DNA of 64,000 bases, from the NCBI GenBank assembly GCA_016648135.1, contig JADDOH010000515.1:171968-235967 (forward strand), in the 5' to 3' direction. Made by a program: the position numbers and the translations under genes. This document shows positions 30,257-41,029 of the stretch, piece after piece (position 1 is the first letter of the stretch; each line of letters begins with the position of its first letter). The notes beneath the pieces were generated by a model. The model was not told the DNA's origin. It was given only the letters and a program-made list of their open reading frames with translations, and made no database searches. The DNA is from Agrypnia vestita. Its lineage: Eukaryota > Arthropoda > Insecta > Trichoptera > Phryganeidae.

Positions 30257-30280
30257 TTGACAATGGGAGAAATTCCGAAA
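30257..30280 (+). ncRNA. Degenerate hammerhead-like motif 3' of the PLE tail
   Basis: UUGACAA (two changes from CUGANGA), one extra U, a 4-bp stem (GGGA/UUCC, loop GAAA), then GAAAAC. The spacing is identical to the well-preserved copies; the core mutations imply loss of activity. Confidence 0.4.
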
Positions 30281-30284
30281 ACGT

Positions 30285-31060
30285 TCTAACAATTCAAAAT
30301 AAATATAGCGGAATAAAACAGTGTTGTTGCTCATTTTTTAAAATATCAAAAAAGTATTTACAAAGTAAAAAAAATGCGTTTATGCACAAAAAAATTAAAA
30401 AATACTAATATTCCCTAAAAAAATGTAGTTAACAACCATTTTTTTGGTTCTGGAACTCATTTTTAATAGAATAACACCTTTTTAAAATTGTTAAAAAACG
30501 AACATCAAACAACCCTTCAAATGCTATCCGTTTTTACCATCCATTATCCGAAATCGCAAAATACCTGGCATCTTAATTAATAATACAAAACATGGTATGT
30601 ACCATTTAAAATTATTGAAAAATAATATATACGTACATATTATAATAGTCTTCAAATAAAAACAAATATGACAGTACCTACTGCCAGAGTAAAATTTATG
30701 TCAACCATAAATATTCCAATCAAATTAAAAGGCAAGAAGTGTTAATTTCAGAATGGCAGATGGCATGAACATTTTATTATTGAAGATAACATGATCTTCT
30801 CATTAGTAACTGATTTGGTTTTTATAAAAAAGTATAGTTAACATGTTCATCCCTATGATTTGAACATGTTCTAATTATTTTTAAGTTCTGAACTTATTTC
30901 CAATGGAAAGAGCGTACAATAATTAGTTTAGACGGCTTATTAACTCATTTTTGACAAAAATGTTAGTTAACAACTTTTTGCCACGGAGTCTTCAAATGTG
31001 AAATGTGACATGAAATTTATAGATAGATATATAAATTTATTTCACATTCATAGGTGACAA
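30285..31060. other. No feature recognised
   Basis: A+T-rich sequence. Confidence 0.6.
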
Positions 31061-31200
31061 CTTTTATAGTGTTTACCTAGAAAATTATATAAGCATGTTT
31101 CATTGTTGCTGCAGCAAAGTAAACACTACATTAATTTGACGCCCTGCCTGCTACACTAGTATTTTACTGTATTATAGCAGACATAGTGCTCTTCCAGTAG
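31061..31200 (+). repeat. Interspersed repeat with GTTTAC/GTAAAC inverted segments (copy 2)
   Basis: Second copy of the repeat at 5001-5147, with the same landmarks and a few indels. Confidence 0.55.
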
Positions 31201-31654
31201 TTACAGTATATCGTCGCTGTATATATAATAAATCCTATGTGCCGTTTAGTACATTTTGAGATACACGAATCAATTTGTCAATTTCTCATATAAATAATGG
31301 ACATATACTAAAAAAAACAGAGCCTAGAGAAATATTTTTTATAAATCTAGTCTGTGCAATTATGTTTTAAAACAGTCTTTATTCGCTTATCTCAGAATAT
31401 ACTTAACTTCACATAAGGTTTATTCTATATACAGCGACGATATGTGCAAGTATATTTATTATTTATATAATGTAGTTATTATATAATGTAATATAATATA
31501 ACACCAGAAATATTTAAGGGTTACACTAGGAGCCTCAAGATAAGGTAGAAATTTTCTGATTTTTAGAAGGGAATAATTATTTTCAGAATATTTTGAGTTT
31601 GTCCAAATTTTTCAAAAACACGGTACTTCATTTTATCCCAGGGGACATCATTAA
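31201..31654. other. No feature recognised
   Basis: A+T-rich sequence. Confidence 0.6.
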
Positions 31655-31976
31655 TCAAGATATATTATAGATGTCTCACAGAGGAGAAATTATATGTTTT
31701 TATGGGAAAGTAGGTATGGAAGTATGTTTGGGTGTTTATAGGGCTTACGACCTATCGTACAGCTGGCTTAAGTGATCACTTTACATGTAATGTAATATAA
31801 CGTTCACCATTTCCACCCATGACAGACTATCACATTTTTGGAAGTTATTTGTATATTTAAGTTTTACAACCCGTTTCACTTGTGTGTTGTAATTATTGCC
31901 AGCGCCACACTTCGAACACAGGTGGTGCAAGTGCCAATTACAACATACATGTGAAGCGGGTTGTAAAACTTAAATA

Positions 31977-32012
<36 letters not shown>

Positions 32013-32195
32013 ACTTCCAAAAATGTGATAGATGTGGTAGTCTTTCACGGGTGGTAATGGTGAACGTTACATTGTGTAAAGTGATCACTTAAGCCAGCCG
32101 TCAGCCTTATGAATACCCAAATATATTATATTTTACCTATTTTTCCATAAAAAAATATAATTTCGTCTCTATGAGACATCTATAATATATTTTGA
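31655..32195. mobile_element. MITE-B, complete palindromic copy
   Basis: 541 bp with inverted ends TCAA(G/A)ATATATTATAGATG continuing into TCTCA-AGAG. The arms extend almost to the centre (GTACAGCTGGCTTAAGTGATC, CACCCATGACAG and their complements). A second palindrome is nested at the centre: TTAAGTTTTACAACCCG...TGTTGTAATT (31858-31898) against 31935-31974. A (TA)n run lies at 31979-32011. No ORF; class unknown. Confidence 0.7.
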
Positions 32196-32414
32196 TAAAT
32201 AATTATGTATTTATTAGTAAATATTAAGGTACACTTTTAACTTTTATTATATTTAAAAAAATTATGAAATGCGTCATGTCCCTTCACGCAGGGTTCAGAG
32301 TTCGTTCGCCGTGACTGAGATGCAACTTTCCCCGCTGCATGTTTTTCCAATACAGAAAGCTTGTTTCTTTTCAAATTTCGATCAAAACTTTCCCAAAAAT
32401 TAAACTAAGTAAAT

Positions 32415-32674
32415 AATCAATTAGAAAGCATACAGAAAAATCTAATCCACGAAAAAATATTTTGGCCACTACCGGGATTCGAACCCGGATCACCTCCTTT
32501 CCGGGGCCGGTGCTTTGACCACTAAGCTATAGGAGCCTTGTAAATTTCCGTGAATACGTCGACCTAATATGTAATTATCATTCTTATTAATTGATTAATT
32601 TTTATTTTTGTCTATAGAGCAATCCACTTTTTTTTTCGTGGATTAGATTTGTCTGTATGTCTTTCTAATTGATT
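32415..32674. mobile_element. Inverted-repeat element containing a tRNA-like gene
   Basis: Arms of about 43 bp (32415-32457 and 32630-32674) are inverted copies: AATCAATTAGAAAG-CATACA, then AATCTAATCCACGAAAAAA. Between them is a tRNA-like sequence on the minus strand plus about 90 bp of A+T-rich sequence. Confidence 0.65.
32463..32537 (-). tRNA. tRNA-like gene, probably a pseudogene
   Basis: About 74 nt. Box A-like TAGCTTAGTGGTC sits in a D arm with a GCTT/AAGC stem. A perfect T arm CCGGG-TTCGAAT-CCCGG contains box B. The acceptor stem GCTCCTA/TAGTGGC pairs except for one mismatch. The anticodon arm (CCGGC, CCCGGAA, AGGAG) does not pair and position 33 is not U, so no amino-acid identity is assigned. 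Confidence 0.55.
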
Positions 32675-32761
32675 AATTAATTTGGTTTTAAAAACTTCAC
32701 AGAACTTTGTTCTGAAAAATTAGAACTTCACAAATATGAATGTGTTCTTGAATTTTTAAAC

Positions 32762-33340
32762 TAACTAACTAACCGTCACGCCATTTTTCCTAAAGGGTAG
32801 GCATAGAGCAGGCGCGTGCAGTGGGAACATTGAAGCATGACTTTTTGTAAACGTATATTTTGGAAAAAAAAATTGAAATCAAATATTTATGCTACAGATT
32901 TTTATGATGTATCAAAATATGAATACTTTGATAGCAATTGTGATAGAAATATTGCGAAATATTTGCTGTATTCTGATTTTTTTTCCAAATAAGAAAAGTC
33001 ATGCTACGATGTTCCCACTGCGCGCCCCTGGCATAGAGGATAGAACCACGCGCTCTTCTATCTTGGAACACCACTTTTGATCTTCCGTTTTCATACATCT
33101 TCCCACATTTTCTACGCTTTTATCAGAGCCATCCGTCAATATTTGTTTTATCTGATCATGCCAGGTCTCTCCCGATGCTCTCTGTTCCTTCAACACTCGT
33201 CCCGTAAATTTTCTTTACCATCCTCTACTATCTCATTCATTCACGTTCCACATGGTCAAACCTCTCATCCTTTCCTAATTCTCTTTACAACGCAGCAGCT
33301 AGCATTGCATGCGCCTAAGCGGCCGTATTTCCACCGCATT
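32762..33340 (-). pseudogene. LINE-A ORF2 C-terminal fragment, split by a hAT MITE
   Basis: Same family as 42826-43235 and 55605-55860. On the minus strand, segments corresponding to DHVERE, then ETWHDQIKQILTDGS and RCMKTEDQKWCSKIEERV read in the order of the LINE-A tail (FGHVERM, GRPRKTWHDQI, CMRRCMNVDEAKVVCQDR). Frameshifts and a stop interrupt it. The 3' end (AACTAACTAACCGTCACGCC on the plus strand) is shared by all copies. A 222-bp hAT MITE splits the last part at 32809-33030. Confidence 0.7.
32809..33030. mobile_element. hAT-like MITE with 8-bp target duplication
   Basis: TIRs CAGGCGCGTGCAGTGGG (left) and, reading inward, CAGGGGCGCGCAGTGGG (right) start with CAG as in hAT elements. GCATAGAG is duplicated at 32801-32808 and 33031-33038. 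The TIR similarity continues through GAACAT and GCATGACTTTT. 222 bp, no ORF. Confidence 0.8.
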
Positions 33341-33891
33341 CAGACAACTTTCATTATTTTTTTGCCAATTGCAAGCTTCACTTCAATATATTAGAGTTGG
33401 CACCAGCACTCTATTATTATCGCCCAGACATGCCTCGCTAAAAAATTTACCTTGTTAGAATCTCGGATAAGTGCGTTAGCCAGGTTGATCCACGGTATTG
33501 TTTCAAAATGGCGGTTGTTTGTAAATTTTAAGAATTTGTTTCGAAAAGTTTTAGATTACGTACTGACCGAAAACTTCCTTTCTTTTTATACAGGCGAAAT
33601 CCACCATATTCCTGTTGACTGTGCTGGAAAAAATCCGAATACTATCATAGAATTTGATATTTCTGAAGAGGTGGGCTGACTACCTGGAAGAAGACTGGAG
33701 CTAGATGGGGCGTTCAGGAGCGTTCAGTTGGTGGTTGGAAGAAGAATATGTGGAGAATCGTTCCGAATGGCGTTCGACGCAGCTGAACGTCTCAAGCGGA
33801 GCCGAGCATATAAAAACGCCAATGCGTACCGGTGATCATGAACGCAGCCATTGAAGAAAATAATAGTAAGTGCTTAGTTTATATTTTTATA
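33341..33891. other. Single-copy-looking sequence
   Basis: Contains AAAATGGCGGTTG near 33507 and a short GCGTTCAG tandem near 33709-33725. No recognised gene. Confidence 0.4.
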
Positions 33892-34405
33892 CTAGCTGTG
33901 CCCGCGTGGCTTCGCACGCGTAGACTTTTAGTACATTGTTCGGATGGTCATAGAACTTTCTCGAACCTTCGAAAACATTCTCCTTCCAGAACTTTCAAGA
34001 AATTTATCAAATGCACAGTAACCTTCTAGACACACCAACACATTCCGTCACTTAGTTTAGAACCTTATAGAACTTTCGGGAATTTTCTAGAACGTTCTCC
34101 TTCCAGAACTTTCTAGAGAGGATTTTTCCGGAACTTTCTAGTCTTACCGACACAGTCAGCGGACCCATTCTGGAACAATCTGACGTATTTGCGGCCTTCC
34201 CATAACAAAACAATGTGCTAGAATGCACATTTTCGTCACCCACTCCCACCCACACTTAGCCACCCCCACAAAACTCGCACATTTTCAATGAGACAACGAG
34301 GGCTATCCACCACCATAACCACCAGGGGGTGGTAGTATCTGGTTGTGAAGAAAACTTGGCGGATAGGGAAACACGGGTTTCTCTTTATATATATATATAT
34401 ATATA
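33892..34405 (-). mobile_element. Non-autonomous Helitron, HSE family, copy 3 (minus)
   Basis: Minus strand: begins in a (TA)n tract near 34385-34405 with AAAGAGAAACCCG. It ends with a 6-bp perfect hairpin (CGCGTG...CACGCG), then GGCACAGCTAG followed by T at 33892. All internal blocks match copies 1 and 2. No ORF. Confidence 0.75.
33953..34113. promoter_or_regulatory. Heat-shock-element arrays in Helitron copy 3
   Basis: Six units at 33953-33980 (one GAA changed to AAA), then a TCC spacer and four units at 33984-34001. A second array has six perfect units at 34070-34097, then TCC and three to four units from 34101. The layout mirrors copies 1 and 2 in reverse. Confidence 0.75.
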
Positions 34406-34515
34406 TCTATATATATATATAATATATATATTAATATATATATATATATACTCTACTATCTCTCTCTATCTTCTCATCTAATCTCTTCTCATATATATAT
34501 CTTGCTATATATTAT
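34385..34515. repeat. (TA)n / TCTC-rich microsatellite
   Basis: Long TA dinucleotide runs grading into CTATCTCTCTC-type sequence at the 5' boundary of Helitron copy 3; the element may have expanded from its own (TA)n start. Confidence 0.75.
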
Positions 34516-35032
34516 CATTCTGCCATTACTGTCTGCCATCCTCTCACACAGAGAACTCTGCAACATGCCTTAATGAACACCAAATGGTAATAGGACATTG
34601 GATACTGGTTACCCTTTGTCACACATCTCCTACTGTAGAGTCACATACATCACACATCAATCGCATCTCACGTATAATTCATATCTTAATTAGTTTAAAG
34701 CTTAAATAATGATACAATATTATAAAAAAATAATTAAATACGTCTTTATATTGTTGGATGTTTAGAATATTGTCCGTACATAATTGCTGGTCGTATGGAA
34801 TAACACATTATATATTACATTGTAAAGAAATGCATTTACATACAGGTAGCACATTTTCGCTTCCAGATTGGTTATATACATGGTGTAACAGAGCTAATCC
34901 AGAGAAATTCCTGCCTATATTATGATTCAAAAATGTTCAAGTAATAATATCCTAATAGAATAATAGCTAAGGAGATAAGCAACCTCGAAATATGCATTTT
35001 TTTTCAATATTTTTTACCTATCATCCGTGAAA
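34516..35032. other. No feature recognised
   Basis: A+T-rich sequence. Confidence 0.6.
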
Positions 35033-35345
35033 AGCTGGAGTAAATATCACTAAAGTAAATTGATCACTTAAGCAAGCCGTGTAGATAAGTTTTGAGCCCC
35101 ATAAACACCCAAAAAAGAATATTTTTTTAGTTAACTTAATTGATAATATATAAAATATTTTATTACAATGATACCTAGAAAATGTTAACAATTCAATTTT
35201 TTTTATATGTTATACTTCACCAAAAAGAATTATGTTTCTGGTGTGTGGTGAGGGAACTTCCGTGAGGAGATCTACTTTCCCATAAAAAATATAGCTTCTT
35301 CTCTATGAGACTTCTGTAATATATCTTGACTAATGATATCCCCCT
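35033..35345 (-). repeat. MITE-B fragment with nested hairpin repeat
   Basis: Minus-oriented MITE-B end (GATATATTACAGAAGTCTCA, GATCACTTAAGCAAGCCGT on the plus strand). It is interrupted at about 35120-35268 by the repeat that contains the CTTCACC...GGTGAGG hairpin (35214-35252), also at 11174-11212. Confidence 0.6.
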
Positions 35346-35614
35346 GAATATCTTATTTGATTTGTACAGAAGATAAGTCAAAAATATTGAAAAAAAATCA
35401 TATTCTGAAGCCGCTTATTTCCTTAACTATTGATAATATTAAGAAATTGTTGCTTGAACATTTTCGAATCTACGTGTAAAATATCATAGACCAGCTCTGT
35501 TACACCCTTATATTAGTGACACGTCTCATAAATATATACCTAATTAACCTCCAAAAATAAACGAAAAAATTTTTTTTTAAAAAAGTAACCCATAAAAACC
35601 AAGTTTTTATTATA

Positions 35615-36083
35615 CTCCCTTTCTTTGTAAAATATAACAACAATTAAATACGAATTAAAACATATAACATAACACTAAACTTACAGTAATTTAATATATT
35701 TCTAAAATGTCAGATGTTTTGAGCTTTGATAAGACACTTCATGCTTTGAAGATTAAATTCTAAAAACATTTGTCTGTCAATTTAGATTTTCGACATACGT
35801 AGTGAAGTACCTATTATGTATACCGACGGAGTAATTCAAATTTAGAAAATATTCCGCGACGTTATCGGGCCGCCGTTGCTAATCAAATTTTTCAATTTGA
35901 AAAAAAAAAAATTCTAAAAATCCGAAATTATACCATAATTATTAAATTTTTTTAACGAAAATTTGATAGATCTTCTTGATCGTCGCCACGAGTCTACTTA
36001 CTAAGTTTCAGCTCGATTGGATCACGGGAAAAAGGTCAAAAATCGATCCAAAGCAAGCAAGCAGACGCCACAATATAAGGGAG
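35615..36083 (+). repeat. MITE-C, copy 4
   Basis: CTCCC...GGGAG bounds and all internal landmarks. Very close to copy 3 in its left half, with a short deletion in the CAAG tract. Confidence 0.7.
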
Positions 36084-36796
36084 TAAAAATGTAATAATCT
36101 TCAAATATCTACATATTTTCCGTTCCTATCCCTGAATTATATGTAGGTAGATATAAAAAAGCCGAACATGATCGATTTATGTATGCAAATTAATATTTTC
36201 TTATCAAAAGTTTAAATATCATGTTAATGGGATTCGCGGAGGAGAATAAAAATCCAATATCTCATCCCGCCGCGATGTCTGCTTTGAAAACTTTCAATGG
36301 CGCCTACGAAACAAAAGTCAATCCGAAAACAGCGCGGCTTGTTCGCCTGTTGATTTCCCAAAAGGATTGCTTATTATAAATGCATCGAATACGACCGAAC
36401 GGAAAACAAAAAGGCATTTTCAGCTTTTTGTTTAGGTGCCTATTAAAAATATAAATGACAGGCGCGGTGGGGGAGGGTGGTGGCTGCGAGAGGGGAGAGA
36501 TTTGCGAATTTGAATTTCGATCTCGCGTCATTTTCGGTACCTACCGTTGAAATGTTTGAAATTACTTTGAAAAGCTGTCGCATGACGTAAGTAAAAAAAA
36601 ATGCTTCGGATTACAAGATTTATTTTAATCAATAAATCGAAATTGACCAGCAGATAATTAATTACTGGAATTTTAACATTTGGTGATAAAAATTCGCAAA
36701 AATAGACACTCATTTAACAACATATTTTTTCTATGAGCTATGAATAATATTCAACTTGATTAGAAACGTCAAAATACTATTTTTTTGTATTTTTAC
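36084..36796. other. Single-copy-looking sequence
   Basis: More CpG-rich at 36230-36540 (CCGCCGCGATG, GGCGCGGTGGGGGAGGG). No recognised gene or repeat. Confidence 0.4.
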
Positions 36797-37311
36797 AACC
36801 TTTATATTAACTCGTGGCGTCTGCTTGCTTGCTTGCCGGCTTGCCGTTAAAAAAAACTTTAGATCGATTTCTAACCCTTTTCCCGTTATCCAATAGCGCT
36901 GAAACTTTGCAAGCAGAGTCGTGGCGACGATCAAGAAGATCTGTCAAATTTTCGTTAAAAAATATTAATATTTATAGTATAATTTTGGATTTTAAGATAT
37001 TTTAATGATTTTTTCAAATTGGAATGATTACAAAAGTTTGATTACTACGAACGTCGGCCTGACAACGTCACGGAACATTAAAATTTGAATTAATCCATCG
37101 GTAGGTATAGTAGGTACTTCACTACGAATTTCGAAAATTTATAACAATTGGTTCACAGATGACAGCACACTTCGGTTTTTTGGGAAGAAATCAATTAAAA
37201 AGATATATTTTTAGAGATTTTTGACATAGATATTTGTCTAGAAATGTTTCATTTTCAGTCAATCAATTATTTAATTACATGATGGTAAACTTAATTTACA
37301 AAGAAAGGGAG
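36797..37311 (-). repeat. MITE-C, copy 5 (minus)
   Basis: Reads on the minus strand from GGGAG at 37307-37311 to CTTTATATTAACTCGTGG at about 36800, where the terminal GGGAG is eroded. Landmarks (GGTCACCAGA-type variants, CGTCGCCACGA, CAAGCAAGCAGACG) are present. Confidence 0.65.
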
Positions 37312-37912
37312 TAAAATAAAAACTTTGTTTTTATGGGTTTCTTTTTTATTTCGTTCTTTTCTTTATACGAAATATTACGACAAATTTAATAATACTTTTC
37401 AAAATATCAAAAAAAAATCTCTAACGTTACTCTAGAATTTATCAATAACGACCTGTTGACGGCCTGTTTATTAAAATATAAAATAAAATAAAAATAAATC
37501 ATGTTGGAAAATATTCAATACTGCGTTGTCATAGGAAATACACAAATGCTAACTGTTTTCTAGTTAGTCGGGAAGTTGTTGATTATTAAATTTGGAGACA
37601 AACAGAGAAGTGAAGTTAAATAAAAGCATGTAAAAATGAGTCTCAAGCTAAAATGGCGGTACATAAATTATGCACATTTATTTTATTTTATTTATAAAAA
37701 TGTAAGGCCCTCCTGTATGTAATGGATCGTATTTGCATTTTTTTTAATACTTTTTCCTTTTTTTTCAAAATTACCTACGTAAGTACCATTGTATAGTATT
37801 TTTTCTGCATTCAAAATGTCATGAATCTCATAGATTTCTTCATTTCTATACTTACATAATGGAAAGTCAAGATAAAAAAAAACTAACCCATAAAAACCAA
37901 GTTTTTATTATA
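37312..37912. other. No feature recognised
   Basis: A+T-rich; AAAATGGCGGTAC (YY1/Pho-like) at about 37651. Confidence 0.5.
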
Positions 37913-38379
37913 CTCCCTTTCTTATTTGTATTGTTTCCAATTTCATATTATATCAACATATTCATCTTGCTTTAAGTTCATGTGGAAAATCTATTCCATG
38001 TGTATTATTATCCTTAAAACTTATAGAATATTGAAAACGTAATAATTGGTATAGGGGGGCACGGCGTCGGCGAAACCGTCTGATCGGACCCATGGCTCGA
38101 GTCAGACTAGTTGAAACAGGTTTCGCGCCTTTTCCACGCGTCGGGCTCCTTTCTCATTTGTATGGTTTCCAATTTGAAAAAACCGTTAAAATTTCGAAAA
38201 ATCCAAAATTATACTATAATTAAATTTTTTTAAACTAAAATTTGATAGATCATTTTTATCGTCGCCACGAGTCTGCCTGCAAAGTTTCAGCTCGATTGGA
38301 TCGCGGAGAAAGGGTTGAAAATCGATCCATAGCTTTATCGGCAGACAAGCAGATGCTACGAGTTAAAAGAAAAGGAGTA
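37913..38379 (+). repeat. MITE-C, copy 6, internally rearranged
   Basis: Left end CTCCCTTTCTT and right end AAGGAG flank a body whose left half is replaced by about 200 bp. ATTTGTAT(T/G)GTTTCCAATTT is repeated at 37924 and 38156, suggesting an insertion or duplication between them. The right half is normal. Confidence 0.55.
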
Positions 38380-38494
38380 CAAACGAATAAATTTATACTC
38401 AGAACATACTATAAAAAAAAAAACTACCTACCTACATATAAAAATATTGTTAGAACAAACTCTTACTCATATTTTTGTTATATACCTACTCATT

Positions 38495-38748
38495 TCCCCT
38501 CTTCATTGAGGTTCCAGGAGTTGGAACTGGAAAACTCTGCTGAAAACCTTGCTCTCTCAGATTTTCACCCTTTTTGGTCGCTCTCCAATCAGATGCGTGG
38601 CGATACGTCTGTATACTATGATCTCAAAAATTGGCTCGTCAACTATCTCATTACCAGACCAGACCTTTATAGAAAAGACATAGACAAATCAGTTAGAAGA
38701 TAAGATGAAGTCCTGATCGATAATGGAGAGTACATCATTGATTGAAAT
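38495..38748 (+). pseudogene. Mariner transposase C-terminal fragment
   Basis: The plus-strand frame contains LALSDFHPFWSLSNQMRGD, corresponding to the mariner APSDYHLF--L box that holds the third catalytic aspartate. It continues with VYYDLKNWLVNYLITRPDLY and DIDKSVRR, then a stop, and then DEVLIDNGEYIID and a final stop in the same frame. The order and the terminal DG/NGEY-ID ending are those of mariner (Tc1/mariner superfamily) transposases. The N-terminal DNA-binding domain and the first two catalytic residues are absent, so it is inactive. The upstream frame (from 38242) overlaps MITE-C and is not part of it. Confidence 0.7.
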
Positions 38749-38982
38749 GTTTGGATTTTTAGTTTAAAAATTCGATTTCATAATTAATAATTGATCGAAA
38801 CCGCAAAGACTTTTTTAACGACTCAATATTTTTATTATAAGTACCACTGTTCTGTAGCGAATTTGAAAAAAAAATATTGAAAGATTTAGCAGATACTTCG
38901 TGGTGCCACATTATAATTTAAAATATGTTTTATTTTACCTTTGTAATACACACACAATATGAGTTGTTAATTAATACTATAG

Positions 38983-39250
38983 TTTTGAGAGGAGCAGTCC
39001 CTCTCATCTTCAGTTATAGATAATAACTAACTTAAGTACAAAATTTATCAATCTAACCGGGTAGGTCAGGGATGGCGGTGGGGAGGGATATTTTTGTGGC
39101 AAAAAGCTCTGGGATTGGTGAAGTGGACTGAAATGTGATTTATAAGTGTGTTTTTAGAATTCAATTTTTTTAGGATTTCAGTGGTTTCCAAACAATTCAT
39201 TATCCATCCTCTATGAGGAACCGAATGGAGTAATTTCAATTTGTGCCTAT
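38983..39250 (-). pseudogene. PLE endonuclease C-terminal fragment plus hammerhead-like motif
   Basis: Minus strand: MNCLETTEILKKLNSK, then NTLINHISVHFTN, matches the acidic LE--EI helix region after the GIY-YIG core of PLEs. About 130 bp 3', at 39013-38983, lies CUGAAGA, one extra U, a 6-bp stem II (GAGAGG/CCUCUC) and AAAA in place of GAAA. The layout is the same as at 57.7 kb, but the GAAA guanine is mutated. Only the end of the element remains. Confidence 0.55.
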
Positions 39251-39660
39251 CGAAAGAATGATTAGTGTTAATTATATGATCGTATTAATTATACATTTTC
39301 TAAATTTAGACAAATTTACAATTACCAATATTTTTTGAGTGTTAATTTTTTTTCAATAACAGCAAATTACTATAATAGATCATTATCAATCAAGATTTGT
39401 TATGGATGTCTCACAGAGATTAGAAAAAATCTAGTTAGTGTTCTTGAAAACAGTTTAATGTACTCAAAAAAATATTTTGAATATTAGAAAATGGTCTAAA
39501 AAGGATTTTTTTAATTCAGTCGTATTCTATTGTATGTATTAATAATTCGGATGAGAGTCATATAAGTGGGGTATAAAAGCAAAGGCAGCAATATAAAAAA
39601 AAATATAAAAATGTTTTGAATGCAGTCACCGTGGATTACTAATTTAAAATGTACTGAATT
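39251..39660. other. No gene; scrap of MITE-B
   Basis: A+T-rich; TTATGGATGTCTCACAGAGAT at about 39400-39420 is a MITE-B end fragment. Confidence 0.5.
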
Positions 39661-40002
39661 ATAAATTTTTTGTATCTATCCCTTCCAAAATCATGTTTCC
39701 TATAAATATATAGGCTTTATTTCCTATAAAATCTCAAATTCAGTGCATTCTAACTCATTCTACTAGGCGACTGCATTAAATTTCTTCTTGAATAACTAAT
39801 TTCAACCATAGAAGACGATAATGTAGTATGTATAAATTTTTTGTATCTATCCCTTCCAAAATCATGTTTCCTATAAATATATAGGCTTCATTTCCTATAA
39901 AATCTCAAATTCAGTGCATTCTAACTTATTCTACTTGGCGACTGCATTAAATTTCTTTTTGAATAACTAATTTCAAACATAGATGACGATAATGTAGCAT
40001 GT
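39661..40002 (+). repeat. 171-bp tandem duplication
   Basis: Units 39661-39831 and 39832-40002 differ at only a handful of positions. Each has TATCTATCCCTTCCAAAATC at its start and GACGATAATGTAG(T/C)ATGTAT at its end. No ORF. Confidence 0.85.
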
Positions 40003-40064
40003 ATTAAATAAAAGGAAGCGAGGTACGTAAATACCACATATACAACTCTCCAAATTTGATAGAT

Positions 40065-40215
40065 GTATGGTAATTTGATCAATTATGGGCGGAATCGTCT
40101 TTGAGTGTTTACATGACATGGCCTGTCTAGTGATCACTTTACACAATGTAATTAATGTTCACCATTTCCACCCATAATAGACTACCACATCCATCAAATT
40201 TTTCTGGTCCAAAAA
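40065..40215 (+). repeat. MITE-B fragment
   Basis: GATCACTTTACACAATGTAA and CACCATTTCCACCCATAATA in MITE-B order. Confidence 0.6.
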
Positions 40216-40539
40216 AGAGTTAAAAATCGAAATTATTTTCGGGCTTATTTATATTTATATTTTATCACAATTTATATATTACACTTTTTTTACATAAACT
40301 TATAATGCCCCACATGTTCTGGGGCAATTATATTCTAGTGTAATGTTAATAATTCGGAAGAATCTCATATACACATATAAAGAATTTTCATTAAAAAAAA
40401 CTCCAATCAAAATATAGATACCTCAATATCAATAATGACATCTGTATATGATTATGGGAATGAAAAAGCTTTGGACTGCAGGTGACGGTAGTAAAAATAC
40501 AACTCACATACGAAACAAGTTATGTAAGTTAAACATATA

Positions 40540-40770
40540 TATGTACAACTTCCAAAAATTTGATAAATGTGCTAGTTTATCGTAGGCGGAAATGATAAAT
40601 GTTACATTGTGTAAAGTGATCACTTAAGCCAGCCGGTCGTAAGCCCTATGAACACCTATATAAAAATGTTGATTCGTCTCTATTCTCTATGAGACATCTG
40701 TAATATATCTTGATAAGATATATTATAGATAAATTATAATATAAGACATCTATAATAAACTTATTACCTG
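40540..40770 (-). repeat. MITE-B half copy (minus) and adjacent hairpin
   Basis: AACTTCCAAAAATTTGATA, GTGATCACTTAAGCCAGCC and CTCTATGAGACATCTGTAAT run in reverse MITE-B order, and two more end fragments follow to 40750. A separate 16-bp hairpin (CTCTACTAC-CATGAGT) lies just downstream at 40828-40866. Confidence 0.6.
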
Positions 40771-41029
40771 ATGAATATGTACATTTTATCACATAACTCT
40801 TTGTAAATGTATAATGTAATGATACCCCTCTACTACACATGAGTTTATGACACTCATGTAGTAGAGAAACATACATTCATAGGTAACTGTCACTACCTTG
40901 TAAAATATGTATTATAAAATTGGGCTTACTCAAAATATTCTGTTTTTATAATTTTCCAGAGATCCTTTACTAATAACTGTTCGTGTTTAGGGAAGGAAAA
41001 AAATGGTATTTAATATGTGTATTGATGGT

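Noticed and set aside
38242..38490. N-terminal half of the 153-codon plus ORF as part of the mariner transposase
   Set aside because: That half is MITE-C sequence read by chance; only codons from about 38495 resemble mariner.
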